Shown: positions 45,609 through 56,449 of the stretch, one piece after another
Numbering within the stretch: the first letter of the stretch is position 1
Layout of the letters: each line of letters begins with the position of its first letter
Assembly: GCA_030068145.1 (NCBI GenBank)
Contig: JAPJBO010000439.1
Coordinates: 62,001-126,000, forward strand
Source: Diplonema papillatum
Lineage: Eukaryota > Euglenozoa > Diplonemea > Diplonemida > Diplonemidae
Direction of reading: 5' to 3'
Length of the DNA stretch: 64,000 bases
Notes under the pieces: model-generated
The model's database searches: none
Told to the model about the DNA's origin: nothing
What the model saw: the letters and a program-made list of their open reading frames with translations, nothing else
Position numbers and translations under genes: made by a program

Positions 45609-45705
45609 ACCAAGCGAACTTGCACTCTAAAACAAAGAAAAAGAAAAGGTCGAAAGACACCAATCTGTACGTCCCACGGGATCGTCGGAAACACAAAAGG
45701 AAAGG
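45609..45705 (+). promoter_or_regulatory. Possible leader of the penicillin-acylase-like gene
   Basis: A CTCTAAAA module half (caagcgaacttgcactctaa, 45611-45630) is followed immediately by leader repeat K (45648-45705) and then the ATG at 45789. The same K sequence precedes the fold-back ORF. Promoter function is inferred from position only. Confidence 0.4.
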
Positions 45706-45788
45706 GTATTGTTAGGGTCGAAGAGACACCCAGACCGGCACTCCCCCCATCACCCTCGGCCGGTCGTCGGCGAACCTCCGCACACATA

Positions 45789-48494
45789 ATGTGCGCCGGC
45801 AAAGGCTTCGCGGCGGCCGAGAAGCGGAAGTGCGCGGCCGGGGGCGACGAGGGGCGGCGGCGGCGGGGCCGAGGGTGGGCCCGGGGCGTTGCGGTCGCCC
45901 TCGCGGCGGCGCTGCTCGCGGCGCCGCTGGCGGTCGCCGCCGGCGCCGACGACCCCTGGCGGGCGCTGGCGGCGGGGCTCGACGCGGTCTGCGCGGGGCG
46001 CGAGGAGGTGCTCGTCACGAGCGCGAAGCTGCAGGGCGGCTCCGTCCGGCTCTACCGTGACCCGGCTTCCGGCACCGTGCAAATCGTCGCGGAGACCGAA
46101 GCCGACCTCCTCTTCGGCCAGGGCTATGCGCACGCGAAGGACCGGCTGTTCCAGCTCGAAATCCTCCGGCGCCTCGCCCTCGGCGAGATCTCGGCGCTCG
46201 TCGGCGAGAAAGCGGTTGCCATCGACAAGTGGAACCGCGCCATGGGGTACCGGCAGCTGGGCGCCGGCGACCACCGGCTGCTCTCCGACCCGGTTCAGGC
46301 GGGGCTCGAGGCCTACTGCCACGGGATCAACGCTTACCTCTCGAAGCGGTCGCTCTTCCTGAACATGCCCGCCGACCTCCTAGTCCTCGGCGCTCACCCG
46401 CGGCCGTTTACCCCAGGCGACATCCTCGCGTTCATCCGGTGGCACAGCTCGTCGATGAACAAGGGCTGGCAGAACGAGTTCGTCTTCGAAAAGCTGCACG
46501 CCGCCCTGGGGGAAGAGATCGTGCGCGCGCTGTCCGACGGGCTCCGCTACGACAGCGATTCAATCGCCGGCGGAATGTCTGCGACCCTCCACAAGCCGCA
46601 CGAGTTCAACCGACGGCGGGGGGCCTCCTTGCGGTTTCCTGAGACCCTGGCCCACCCGCTGTCCGCGCTGGTGCCGGGGTCGTCGGAAAACGGCGGGTCC
46701 AACGCGTGGGTCATCTCGGGGAACCTCACCGCATCCGGCAAGCCGATCATCGCGAACGACCCGCATTTGCCCTTCTCGCTGCCCGCAGCGTGGCACTCGA
46801 TCCGGCTGACGGCGCCGCGCCTCGGCGTCGACCAGATGGGGCTCTCGTGCCCCCTGATCCCGTACATCGTCGCGGGCACCAACACGCACACGGCAAACGG
46901 AGTGACGCTCGGCCGGTGCGACGTCGACGACGTTTTCCTCGAAAAAGTCCGGGTGAGGCCCGACGGGGTCCGAGTGTACCTCGACGCCGACGGCTCCGAA
47001 AAGCCGCTGGCGGCGCGCGTCGAGAGCATCGAAGTAAAGGGCCGGGACGCGCCGGTGAAGTTCACCGTGTACGAGACGCCGAGGGGACCGCTGGTCTGCC
47101 GAATCCTGGGGCTCGCGGCTGAGGGGACGGACTGCTCCCTCGCGTCGCTCGCGCTGCAGAAGCCGGCGGAGATGCTCGCAGGGTTCGGGCGGCGGCACTC
47201 TTTGAACACCCTGCGGCAGCTCACGTACGCGCGCACCTTCGACCAGTTCCGCGCCGCCGCGGAGGACGCGGTCACCTGCAACCTGAACATGGTCTTCGCC
47301 GCGGCCAACGGCGACATCGGGTACCAAATGACCGGCCGAGTTCCCAACCGAACGGACATCGGCGAGGCCCCCAGGGAGGGCTGGAACTCCGCGCACCAGT
47401 GGAACGGCTGGGTGCCGTTCAACGCGATGCCAACCGCGCTCAACCCCGAGCGAGGGTACATCGTGTCCGCGAACCAGAAGCCGTATCTCGACGGGGCAGA
47501 CCCACCGGAGTTCCTCGGCAACGTCTGGCAGCACGGCTGGCGGGGACGCCGAGTCGAGGAGCTGATCAGGGCCGCGACCGCTGGAGGCGGCAAAGTGACC
47601 CCGGGGAACTCGCGCGCGTGGCAGCGGGACCTCGTCAGCATCCCCGGCCGCACCTTCGCCGACTACGCCCGGGATGGGCTCTTCGACGGCGTGCGGGGGG
47701 CCTCCGGGAGTGCGAGGATCGGGGAGATGGTCTCCGTGGTGCGGGCGTGGGACGGCGGGATGCGCGTCGACAGCTCGGCTGCGGCGATATTCGCGGCCTT
47801 CAAGGAGGAGATCCTGCGCGAAGTCCTGCGCGGGTTCGTGCCCTCGAACCAGTTCGCAGACGAGATCCTCGGCGTCGGGATGATCCAAGCCGGGAAGCTC
47901 GGGAACGATCTCGAAGGCCGACAGTCGGCCTTCGCCCTCCGCATCCTGCGAAACGACTCCTTCGTGCACACGCTCCTCGCCGCTGGGAACAAAACGCTGC
48001 CTGGGGTCGTCGAATCCGCGTGGGAAAAGACGTACGAACGGTTGTCATCGTTCACCAAGCGGGAGGACCCCGCGACGTGGCGGTGGGGGGAGATGCACCG
48101 TTCTTCGTTTGTGCACCCCCTAGGCAAGGCCGGGGCGCCGCTCGACAAGATGTTCAACGTCGAAGCGGGAGAAGTGCCCGGGGATGCGGACACGGTGTCC
48201 CTCGCGGCGTACCTGCACCAGTCGGAAGCGCGGCCGGGGCTGCCGATGCCGGCGCAGCCGTTCCAGCAGCGGGGGTTCGCTGCGTCTTCGCGCTGGGTCG
48301 CAGACCTGCTGGGCGGCGCGGCCACCGACACGCACATCGTCGTGGCCCCTGGCAACTCCGGCCGGCAGTCGTCGCCCCACTACGACGACATGAAGGACCT
48401 GCTCACCAACTCGGTTTCCGCCGGAATCAACCACCTCACTCGCCCCAGCTACGGCGCCGAGCGTGAGCTCGTCACCGAGATTGTCCGCGCGTAG
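45789..48494 (+). CDS. Penicillin acylase-like hydrolase (peptidase family S45)
   Basis: 901 residues, no intron. The N-terminus has an Arg-rich stretch and a hydrophobic segment (VAVALAAALLAAPLAVAAG, about 34-52), indicating a signal peptide or anchor. The alpha-chain region includes FGQGYAHAKDRLFQLEIL. Autocatalytic processing in the family exposes a Ser at the beta-chain start; here NGGSNAWVISG puts it at Ser304, followed by IIANDPHLPFSLPAAW. VSANQKPYL matches the oxyanion-hole Asn region, and HIVVAPGNSGR matches the C-terminal conserved end. Family members hydrolyse amide bonds of acylated amines, such as N-acyl homoserine lactones or beta-lactam side chains; the substrate here is unknown. 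Length fits the family (750-900). Very high GC and lack of introns suggest bacterial origin. Confidence 0.93.
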   Translation: MCAGKGFAAAEKRKCAAGGDEGRRRRGRGWARGVAVALAAALLAAPLAVAAGADDPWRALAAGLDAVCAGREEVLVTSAKLQGGSVRLYRDPASGTVQIVAETEADLLFGQGYAHAKDRLFQLEILRRLALGEISALVGEKAVAIDKWNRAMGYRQLGAGDHRLLSDPVQAGLEAYCHGINAYLSKRSLFLNMPADLLVLGAHPRPFTPGDILAFIRWHSSSMNKGWQNEFVFEKLHAALGEEIVRALSDGLRYDSDSIAGGMSATLHKPHEFNRRRGASLRFPETLAHPLSALVPGSSENGGSNAWVISGNLTASGKPIIANDPHLPFSLPAAWHSIRLTAPRLGVDQMGLSCPLIPYIVAGTNTHTANGVTLGRCDVDDVFLEKVRVRPDGVRVYLDADGSEKPLAARVESIEVKGRDAPVKFTVYETPRGPLVCRILGLAAEGTDCSLASLALQKPAEMLAGFGRRHSLNTLRQLTYARTFDQFRAAAEDAVTCNLNMVFAAANGDIGYQMTGRVPNRTDIGEAPREGWNSAHQWNGWVPFNAMPTALNPERGYIVSANQKPYLDGADPPEFLGNVWQHGWRGRRVEELIRAATAGGGKVTPGNSRAWQRDLVSIPGRTFADYARDGLFDGVRGASGSARIGEMVSVVRAWDGGMRVDSSAAAIFAAFKEEILREVLRGFVPSNQFADEILGVGMIQAGKLGNDLEGRQSAFALRILRNDSFVHTLLAAGNKTLPGVVESAWEKTYERLSSFTKREDPATWRWGEMHRSSFVHPLGKAGAPLDKMFNVEAGEVPGDADTVSLAAYLHQSEARPGLPMPAQPFQQRGFAASSRWVADLLGGAATDTHIVVAPGNSGRQSSPHYDDMKDLLTNSVSAGINHLTRPSYGAERELVTEIVRA

Positions 48495-48599
48495 GCCGTC
48501 TTCGTATTCGACCGCAGATCTTGGCAGATTAAACCGTCCGACGAGTGCCTAGCCAAGCAAGGTTAGTACCCCCGTCGCTAGGCCGAAAACATTGTAGCT

Positions 48600-48720
48600 T
48601 CACCCCTCGCTTGAAGAACATGCTCACATGCTGGCTTTTCCTATCCCGGCATGAAGGACATGCTCATCATGCTGGCTTTCCTAACCTGGCAAGAAGGAGA
48701 TATTCACATGCTCGGCTCTT
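48600..48720 (+). repeat. About 40-bp tandem repeat, three units
   Basis: Variants of 'gaagaacatgctcacatgct' plus 'ggctttcctaacctggca' repeat three times just after the penicillin-acylase-like gene. Confidence 0.75.
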
Positions 48721-48721
48721 C

Positions 48722-48966
48722 CCAACCTACCGGGGGGGATGGCCGTGGAACCCTCCCCCCGGGATGACGAAGGCCGGGGAGAGCCGGGGGCAGTGAAGTA
48801 ACGAAGCCCGCGAACGGTGGGTGGTGACCCCTCGGAACAGCCCTGGCCCTGGCCCACGCCTGATGCTGCAACCCCTGAACCCGGGCGGCGGCGCTTTGGC
48901 ATGAGCCAGGAACCTCAAGGGGAGCAGCGCGAGAGGCATCATCCACGCTTGAAAGGCCCACACACA
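48722..48966 (+). mobile_element. LINE-1 3'-end fragment, plus strand
   Basis: About 245 bp matching the reverse complement of the LINE-1 3' end (28705-28925), ending 'aaaggcccacacacact'. It is severely 5'-truncated and lies 230 bp downstream of the penicillin-acylase-like gene. After the shared CACACACACT the flank differs from the TAC-repeat site. Confidence 0.85.
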
Positions 48967-48970
48967 CTAA

Positions 48971-50660
48971 TGCAACAAATTCACAACTACTGATGGCGAG
49001 TGAACCGGGTTTCAAAAGAGCGTCGGTCAGGTAAATGTTCTTTTTTTGCACCCGCACATCCTCTTATCGAATGGTCAAGCCGTCGGGCCAGCGCATCCCG
49101 ACAGCAGCGCGGGGGCGGGTGCGAGCGGGTGACTCCCGTTTCTGTTCCCTGGCCCCGGTGCACAGTGCAATTTCGCGATGGAAGCCCCGCAAGGAACCGA
49201 AGAACCAGCCACAACGAGCAAGCCCGACGAGCACCCAACCCTACAGGGGTACCCGAAAAACAACCCGAACCCACCCCCCCCGGGGAACTTGCTCTAGATG
49301 AAGAACCGAGAATGCCCCACCGAACAGTCGGGGACCACTGCGGGTGCTGGCACCTGGTACCTACGGTTGTTCGTTCGCAAACCCAGTTTGGAGAGCGGCG
49401 GAAAGAGAGGGCGCGGTGTTGTTTGGATTGCGCATGGGGTCGCCAGAGAGATTTGTCTGCAAGTGCAGAAGCAGTCTGAAAAAAAAAAAAAAAATACAAG
49501 AGTCTTTTTCGTCTTCTTTCTTCTTTTTTTGTATAAGCACCTGCTTTGTAGGAATGCTTGAGACTGCCAGTTGCGAAAGATCAAAGGAGGTAAATGTGCT
49601 GTAGCCCAGACGAAACACAGGTAAATCTGGGTTTAGTGGCGGGCGTAAGCGTTCAACGAAAGAGACCCACTTTGTAGTTGGATTGTTTTCTCCCCCCTCT
49701 AGCCTTCTTCGAAATGAGCACAAGGCAGTCCTTCGAGTATTTCTTCTTTAGATTCCGGTTCCGATTCCGACAATCGTCCCCAAACGATGACAGCCTCTTC
49801 CGCAAAACCTCCGACCCAACGCAACCGCCGCATCGCAAAGGAGGAAATGCGCTGCATTCCCAACTAAACACACACCGATTCCCAGGAGCACGTTCTTGGC
49901 AACCAGTTCAGTGATCGGCCCTCCTTGCATCCAGCACGGTCTGCAATTCTCCGACTGCCACCCCGTTGGGATCCCTCGGGGCGAAGTGCCCACTATACCC
50001 TGGAGGCCTGACCACAGGCCAAACACTGGGGGCAAAAGAGGCCACTATCAATCCGGACAGCTAGATCCTGTTTGGTTCTCCTAGATCTGTTTCAGGAGCA
50101 CGTCAGAAACGACCCCCCATGCCACCTTGTGTACGTTGGGTATCAGTACTAGAACCGGCACGACGTACCCACACCTGGCGGTAGTGGTGCCTCGCAAGTA
50201 ATCTCTTCGGGATGAAAGCACTTGCGCATAAGGGTCGACCACCGATGTTGCTGAGAACAAACCAGCGTCCCCAAAGCGGGCAGTAACGCATGGCATAACA
50301 AGGGATCGATTCTCGAGAGTTAGTGTTCGCTTGAAATTCCGGGGTTTTAGGGTCACCGTGTGACCGTTCATGAATGGGGTCTCTTAGAGCAAGAAAGGGC
50401 TATATGGTTACGGGTTGTATATTTAGTGCACTATGGCTAGCCATGTCCGGGACTGTTTGTGACCGAAACCAAGTACATTCCTTCGTGGAGTGTAGTCTTG
50501 GGCCCCCCACGTTCTACAAGTTTTTGTTGGTCTCTTGCCCCGACGTATACTGTCACGAGACTCGTGATCCCCGATCGCTACTGCTGCGGGTTTACCCTAT
50601 CCAGCTGTCCGCGTGTTAGCCGACGAGCCGCGAACCATGGAGGGCCGGTCTTTTGTGCGA
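48971..50660. other. No gene recognised
   Basis: It contains an A14 run (49479-49493), repeat fragments shared with 6335-6640 (49585-49745) and a reverse CTCTAAAA module (50313-50358). Confidence 0.55.
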
Positions 50661-50665
50661 TTGAG

Positions 50666-50856
50666 TATAAGCCGGTCCAACCCCTCCTGATAGACCGTGA
50701 TAGACGGAATACTACAACTCCAGACACTTCTATGCAGCTCTAGAACATAGGGGTGGACCTGATAGACTGTGGTAGACCGTGATTCATGATTCACTGCGAT
50801 AAACAGCGGCAGGAAATTCGATGCATTTCCAGGAGATAGGAATGGACCGGCCTATT
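50666..50856. mobile_element. MITE-like element F, divergent copy
   Basis: It begins taagccggtccaacccc and ends ggaatggaccggcctatt, an inverted pair. The interior has repeated 'gatagaccgtgatagac'. Confidence 0.6.
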
Positions 50857-51064
50857 GAACCCGCAGCGTGTTCTGGTCAAACCGCTGCCGACGTTATTCT
50901 TTGTTGTCGCTGCCATCATATTTTCCTCTCTCCCCCGTCCCACGCCCTGCCTCATCCCCCGTAAAAAACGGGGAAGTAATTCCCCCTTTTTTTTTAACGA
51001 CGATTCCTTCCGTAAATCTTTTGTTCTGTTCGCTTGTTGGGGGCGGGGGATGTCTCTCCCCCCT

Positions 51065-51305
51065 CCCCTCCGAGAACAATTCCGGATTTGGGGCTTGCAC
51101 TGATAAACGAAGCAACAAACGATCAGCATCAACTGACCAAAGGTGATGAAATGATATATAATATATAAGGCAAAGGTTTCTTGTTCTTCGCGTGTACAGG
51201 GCATAAACCTCTCGGGGAGGTTTCCTGTATTAGCCCTTTTTCGTTGGCTTCGGTTTCTCTTTCATGTGCAACCGTTGTTCCGGAAATGTTCCCGTCAGTA
51301 CAGAT
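51065..51305 (-). repeat. Repeat L, reverse copy
   Basis: Reverse complement of 53370-53550. Shared words include 'gttgatgctgatcg', 'cgtttatcagtgcaagcccc' and 'tccggaacaacggttgc'. A third partial copy lies near 54150-54225. Confidence 0.75.
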
Positions 51306-51389
51306 GTACTAATAAAAAATAATAATATCAGCCACTCGGAAAGAATCGAACCTGCACCATACTCAGAAGAAAAGAAGAAAGAAAAAAAG

Positions 51390-51670
51390 AAAAAGGCCGC
51401 TCCTGGTCCAGGAACGTGACGGTCAACCACAGCTTGCGAAGCTTGAGTCGGAGGCAGCACAGTGCCACAACCCCGTCCGCTCTGCCCTGCGGCTGACCGT
51501 CTCGACGAGCTTGCTTCCAGCGCGAGCGCCAAGCCCCAAGGTGCGCCAAGCCTTGATGCTTTAGTCTGGGAAATCGGTAGCCACTTGACCCGTAGGCCCG
51601 TGGCTCTGCAGTACCGCCGAACACGTGAAGCTTGGCTCCCGTGTAGCAGGCCTTCCCTGGTACCTATGCA
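51390..51670 (+). repeat. SINE-sized repeat C, forward copy
   Basis: The most complete forward copy, from the A-rich stretch before 'ggccgctcctggtcc' to 'gtgtagcaggccttccct'. A partial copy follows at 52300-52480. Confidence 0.8.
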
Positions 51671-51874
51671 CCACACTCAAAGCAAGAAAAAAACGAAAGG
51701 AGATGAAGAGGTCTGCAAAAGAGACTCGTGAAAGATTTGTGTGAGAATAGCGAAAAAAAGGAAAAAAAGAAAAAAAGAAAAAAAAAAAAGAAAACGAAAA
51801 GTCCAAAGAAACAGGGGCGAAGGGGCCCCCGCTTTTTAAGGGGAGGTCTGGATCTCCCCGTTCTTGTGCACCGT

Positions 51875-52073
51875 GTACCATGCAGGGTCAAAACCTTGTG
51901 TCTTTTTAAAACGCTCCCGCGGGGCCGATGGCCCCCAAATTTGCTCAACTTCCTCAAAAATTACCGCAGTTTTTGTTCCAAAATTTTAAAGTTCAAAAAA
52001 CCCAAAATTTTTCCGGAGTTTTTTTTTTTTTGGCCATTTCCAAAAAGACACAAGGTTTTGACCCTGCATGGTA
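51875..52073. mobile_element. MITE with 33-bp terminal inverted repeats
   Basis: 51875-51907 (gtaccatgcagggtcaaaac...) is the exact reverse complement of 52041-52073. The 133-bp interior is A/T-rich with homopolymers and no ORF. The outermost GTAC is palindromic, so it may be target duplication or element end. Confidence 0.75.
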
Positions 52074-52299
52074 CCATGAACCGACCGTCGCCTGCGCGTG
52101 CCGGCCTACCGCTGTCAGAATCCGTCCCCCGAAACCACCGAAGTCTGCTGGCAGAAGCGTTGTTCTGACGTATCACCGGTCCGTAGCCCTGCTTACCGGA
52201 ATAATGTTGAACTGGAATAAAGCTGGAACGGATAAATGACAGACCCGTTAGGCCTTGGTGCGCACAAGACCCAGACCCCCGGAAGAAGAAGAAGAAGAA

Positions 52300-52480
52300 G
52301 AAGAAAAAAGAAAACGGCCGCTCCTGGTCCAGGAACGTGACGGTCAACCACGGCTTACAAAGCTTGAGTCGGAGGCAGCACAGTGCCACAACCCCGTCCG
52401 CTGGCTGACCGTCTCGACGAGCTTGTGTACAGCGCGAGCGCCAAGCCCCAAGGTGCCACGCCTTGGTCCTAAACCCTAGA
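52300..52480 (+). repeat. SINE-sized repeat C, partial forward copy
   Basis: It shares 'tcctggtccaggaacgtgac' through 'gccaagccccaaggtg' and then diverges. Confidence 0.75.
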
Positions 52481-52758
52481 CCATTTAGATCTGAGCGGGG
52501 CAAGTCTTCTAAGCAGGGCTTACGCAGCTCTTTAGTCTGGGAGCTAAATACCTACTGAAAATCAGTACGTAGGGTCAGGCAAAAAAGAAATAGAGCAAAG
52601 GGGGCTCACCTGCCAGTCTTGCATGTCTTTGCCTCTGCCTCCTCTCCGGCCTTAACCCTCCAATGTCGCGGTGGCAAGCAACAGCAGGATCTGCCGACCG
52701 GAATCCCCGGTACTGCGGTTGATTCCCCAGATGAATCTGCAGAAAAGATAGTGCTGAA

Positions 52759-52825
52759 AACGTACTGATTTCAGCACGTGTACAAAAAGAGACTGAGAAA
52801 ATTAACGTGCTGAAATCAGTACGTT
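52759..52825. repeat. 21-bp perfect hairpin
   Basis: aacgtactgatttcagcac plus two more bases (52759-52779) pair with 52805-52825 across a 25-nt loop. A shorter related hairpin lies near 52555-52575. The stem length would suit a small-RNA precursor, but there is no expression evidence. Confidence 0.7.
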
Positions 52826-53053
52826 CAGCATGCTGAACGTAAGGCCTGCTTCTACGTCGAGACCTCTAAGGGTCAGACTTCTAAGTGTCTCCCCTCCCTC
52901 CGTCCGTAAAAGGGATAGCAACCTGTCCGCAGGCCAAATAGAAAGAACCCACCCTTACACGCATGCCGACGTGTCAGGCGGAGTGCCGCCGAGTAGGAAA
53001 CAGGGCAGCCGTACCGTTTCCAGAAAGCAGCCTTCGTCTTGCTCTTCTTTTTC

Positions 53054-53348
53054 TTTTACATAAGCGCCAGCTTGGAAGGAAATGCTCGACAATAGCTGCC
53101 AGACAAAGAACCGAAGGGATCCCAAGTGCTGTAACTACCGAACCACGTGTTGAACGGACGTGAGGTCATGCGGGTCTACCCCAACACGACAAATCACACA
53201 AACACAACAGGTCTAAGTCCTGAGAGAAAGCAACACACGGGGGTGTAAGCGAAGAACAAATCAGTTTGTGTTTGTATTGTATTTTCCCCTCTACCTCTGT
53301 ATTTCCCCCCCTTCCATTCGGAGTCAAAGCAGTTACGTCGAGTATTTC
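53054..53348 (+). repeat. Repeat E, copy 3
   Basis: Full-length copy with small indels relative to 2271-2562. Confidence 0.85.
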
Positions 53349-53349
53349 C

Positions 53350-55880
53350 TCTTAAAGAGTGCATTTTGTGCTGACGGGAACATTTCCGGAACAACGGTTG
53401 CGCATGAAAGAGAAAATGAAGCTAACTAAAAGGGCTAATACAGGAAACCCCCCAGATGTTTGTACCCTGAGTGTTAGTTGATGCTGATCGTCCGTTATTT
53501 CGTTTATCAGTGCAAGCCCCAACTCCGGAAAGGTTCTTTTTCGAAACATTGCAGGTGTGTTCCAAACCTGTAAGCTTGGGCAATGGGCGAAACCATCACC
53601 AAACTGAAGTTTCTTTCACCGGTTCAGTTTGCATTTCTGTGCTCCACGCGAGACACGAGAAACTAGGCGAAAGAAGGAAAACTTGCGTGAAGAGGGAGCC
53701 CAAACTGGATCCATCGCAAGAAAGTAGTACTGTTGTACTGAAGGGAGCAACTTCCGGAACAACTACAGAAGTGGTTGGAACCCCTCCTTTCACCCCAGAG
53801 GGGGTTACCTCACTGTACACGAACAAGAGTCTTGTTGCCGTATGCATGTCATGAGCCGGGGGAGGCGGGTATTTGGACCGGAAATATTCTGGCAAAGTAT
53901 GCTGCTGTGCGTGTGGGGTGTGCGACCTCCGTAACCAACAGGGGCTTCTAAACCCAGAGAAACGGAATTCTATGCTCGGAAGAAGGCTTCCCGGAAGGAT
54001 TTGGACCCTCATTCATTCGGCCTTAGACTACGTATTCCCAAGGGTTCAGGTCGCATACCCCATGCACAACATCTTGCCAGCATCTTCTACCCGAACCCCG
54101 TCCTCCCCCTTATGGCATCTTTAAAAATTCCATATCATTATGACCGGCATCGACCACGTGGTGCTGATCGTCCGTTATCCCGTGTATCAAGGCTAAGACC
54201 CTACCTCCGGAAAAGCTCGCCTTGAAGCAAAGCCCGGAAGAAGCCCTGCGAAAAGCCGACTTCGCTCGCCAACCATGTTATGAATAATGTACTAAATTGG
54301 CCGGAGGGACCGGCTCTGCAGTGCAGTAGTGATGCGGTAGGTGCTACTGTGGTGCAGTGTCCCAACCGAGAACCACCAGACAACCAATTTTGGGTTGCAG
54401 TGCAGTGGCCCAACCCAGATGCCAACCAGACAACCAGTTTTGAGGGCCTTGAAAATAAAGTGAAGCAAAAGAACTTGCACTCTAAAAAAAAAAAAAGCTC
54501 TTTCGAGAAAGAACGCTCTCAATGGCAACTGGCTGAGAGAATTTCGCCGGAACCACAAACGGAGAAGGTGGCTCAATAGCAGACCTCCTTTATCTATCCC
54601 TCCAGGTCGCTGAGCCACGATCTTCTCCCGCTCTGTGCAATACATGAGGCTGTCGCAGCGACAGTGTAGAGTGTGCGATAAACACGTTTTTGGCGCTCTT
54701 TTTTTTTTGGTACTCAACCAAAAAGGCGCACAGTTCTCCAAATTGTCCATGCTCTTTTTTTTTATAGCCCACGTGCCAATGTGGGAGGACACTGAACCGC
54801 CCGAGTAGGACCTTCTGATCATGATCATTAGCCAATTTGCCACCTGAAACAACGTCCAGGATTTGGGCTTAGGGTAGTGCGGTCAACGAAACCTCTAGGT
54901 TCCCTTTCTACTTTCTCCTACTCTCGCAGTGCACGGGGTTCTTTGACGCGTTTCTTCGAAACTCATCGAGCACACCTAGTGTACCGCACTGCTCCGGCAA
55001 GTTCCGACCACTCTCATCGTGCACCGTTCGCACGGAAATTTAAAAAGAGAAGAAGAAGAAACAGTCTAAAAAAAAAGAGAACTCGAAACAGTCATTGAAA
55101 AAAAAAAAAACTGAAATTTCAAGCGAACTTTCGCTCTGATAAAAACCCTTGACTGCCGACCAGGGACGGGCAGGATCAACCAGGTTTCTTGTCACTCACA
55201 CCAGACTGGACCGAGGAAAATCTGACGAATCAAGAGATTCCCCGATACCAGAGATTGTATCGTGTCAAGCCTAGATTGATGCATGATCATACTATTCATT
55301 CTTCAGCTTTCAAAAGGGGCGGTCCTCGATCGTATCTCTACGACTGATAGCTTTCCTCGATTGCCTTTTTAGTATTTCACCATCGTGTCTTCCCGATTAC
55401 CTTGACCATTTGATTGGGCGCATACGAGTATGCTAACTCAGTGACAAAACACGGATCCTTAAAACTCGAAACAGTCCAACACAAAAGGAAAGCAGAAGTT
55501 CACTTCTGTGAAGACCATCGCCAGCATTTGCAATCGGTGTGGATGCATTTGCAATACGCCCTTGGATTCTGCGTTGGGTGTTCACGCTTGGGGGCTCCTT
55601 GGGGCTCCTGCATCGGAAGGTGCAGCCTGCTCTGTGAAGATGCCATTGTCTTTTCGTTGCCCCGTAGCATCCTTCTTCGCACCCTGTAAATTCTAAAAAT
55701 TCTCCCTGCACGCCGCGTCCCGCCCATCTCGTCTTCAAGTCTTCAGGTCTTCAAGCACCCCCAACGACGAAGGTCCACCCGATACCCTTGACATCCCTGG
55801 TTCTCAAGCGAACCTTCACTCTAGAGGACAGTTGGATCGGATACCCGAACGACTGTCGACCTGGCAAGCATCGAAACGGG
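53350..55880. other. Repeat debris, no gene recognised
   Basis: It contains repeat L (53370-53550), a 44-bp duplication (54352-54440), CTCTAAAA modules (54464-54487, 55111-55144, 55772-55826) and a reverse copy of repeat J (54790-54930). Confidence 0.55.
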
Positions 55881-55884
55881 ACAG

Positions 55885-56029
55885 TGAGCCGGTCCATCCC
55901 CTCTTGATAGACCGTGATAGACCGAAGAATACAGCACCGGGAAATTCGATGCAGCTCTAGGGATGACCTGCTAGACCGTGGTGGACCGTGATTCGATGCA
56001 GTTTCAAGAGACAGGGACGGACCGGCTCA
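55885..56029. mobile_element. MITE-like element F with inverted ends
   Basis: It starts tgagccggtccatccc and ends gggacggaccggctca. 'cgggaca' stands just outside on both sides (55877-55883 and 56030-56036), a candidate 7-bp target duplication. Confidence 0.65.
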
Positions 56030-56254
56030 CGGGACACTCCTATCTTTCATTTTACATCTGAATGCCGCCTCAACACAATGATATTATGTTGTCGACACAA
56101 CGAAACAAGTAAAGTAACGCTAAAATATATTACATATCATCAAAGCTGCGTATACGATCGTGGATCCTATACAGGATTAAAACACAGTCTAGATTATATA
56201 TCCGACACATTGTGCACCCCCGTACTTCACCCTGTCGCTTGCCCCCCACCTCTT

Positions 56255-56445
56255 TCACTGGCTGTGACGAGCTTCGAACAGCCGCCTGACAAACCAGAGT
56301 CCTGTCTGCAGACACTCAGGTTCCGCGCTGATGATGGTCCGCCTTATGTGTCCGTGGCTTAAAGGACCGAAACGCGGCGCAGACGGGACCAGTGCGGTGT
56401 TGAGCACATACCCATTTCCAAGCACGTTCTTGCAAACCCCACCTC
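56255..56445 (+). repeat. Repeat H, copy 2
   Basis: Second copy of 44815-45035 with a 25-bp deletion near the start. Confidence 0.85.
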
Positions 56446-56449
56446 TTTC

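Noticed and set aside
44731..45630. 299-codon ORF upstream of the acylase gene
   Set aside because: About a quarter of it is repeat H, which is not conserved as coding in its second copy at 56255, and no domain is visible.
46547..47969. Antisense ORFs of 368 and 469 codons opposite the acylase gene
   Set aside because: Shadow frames of a high-GC coding sequence with no domain of their own.
51335..51360. B-box-like 'ggttcgattc' on the minus strand as a tRNA
   Set aside because: No A box or cloverleaf can be drawn around it.
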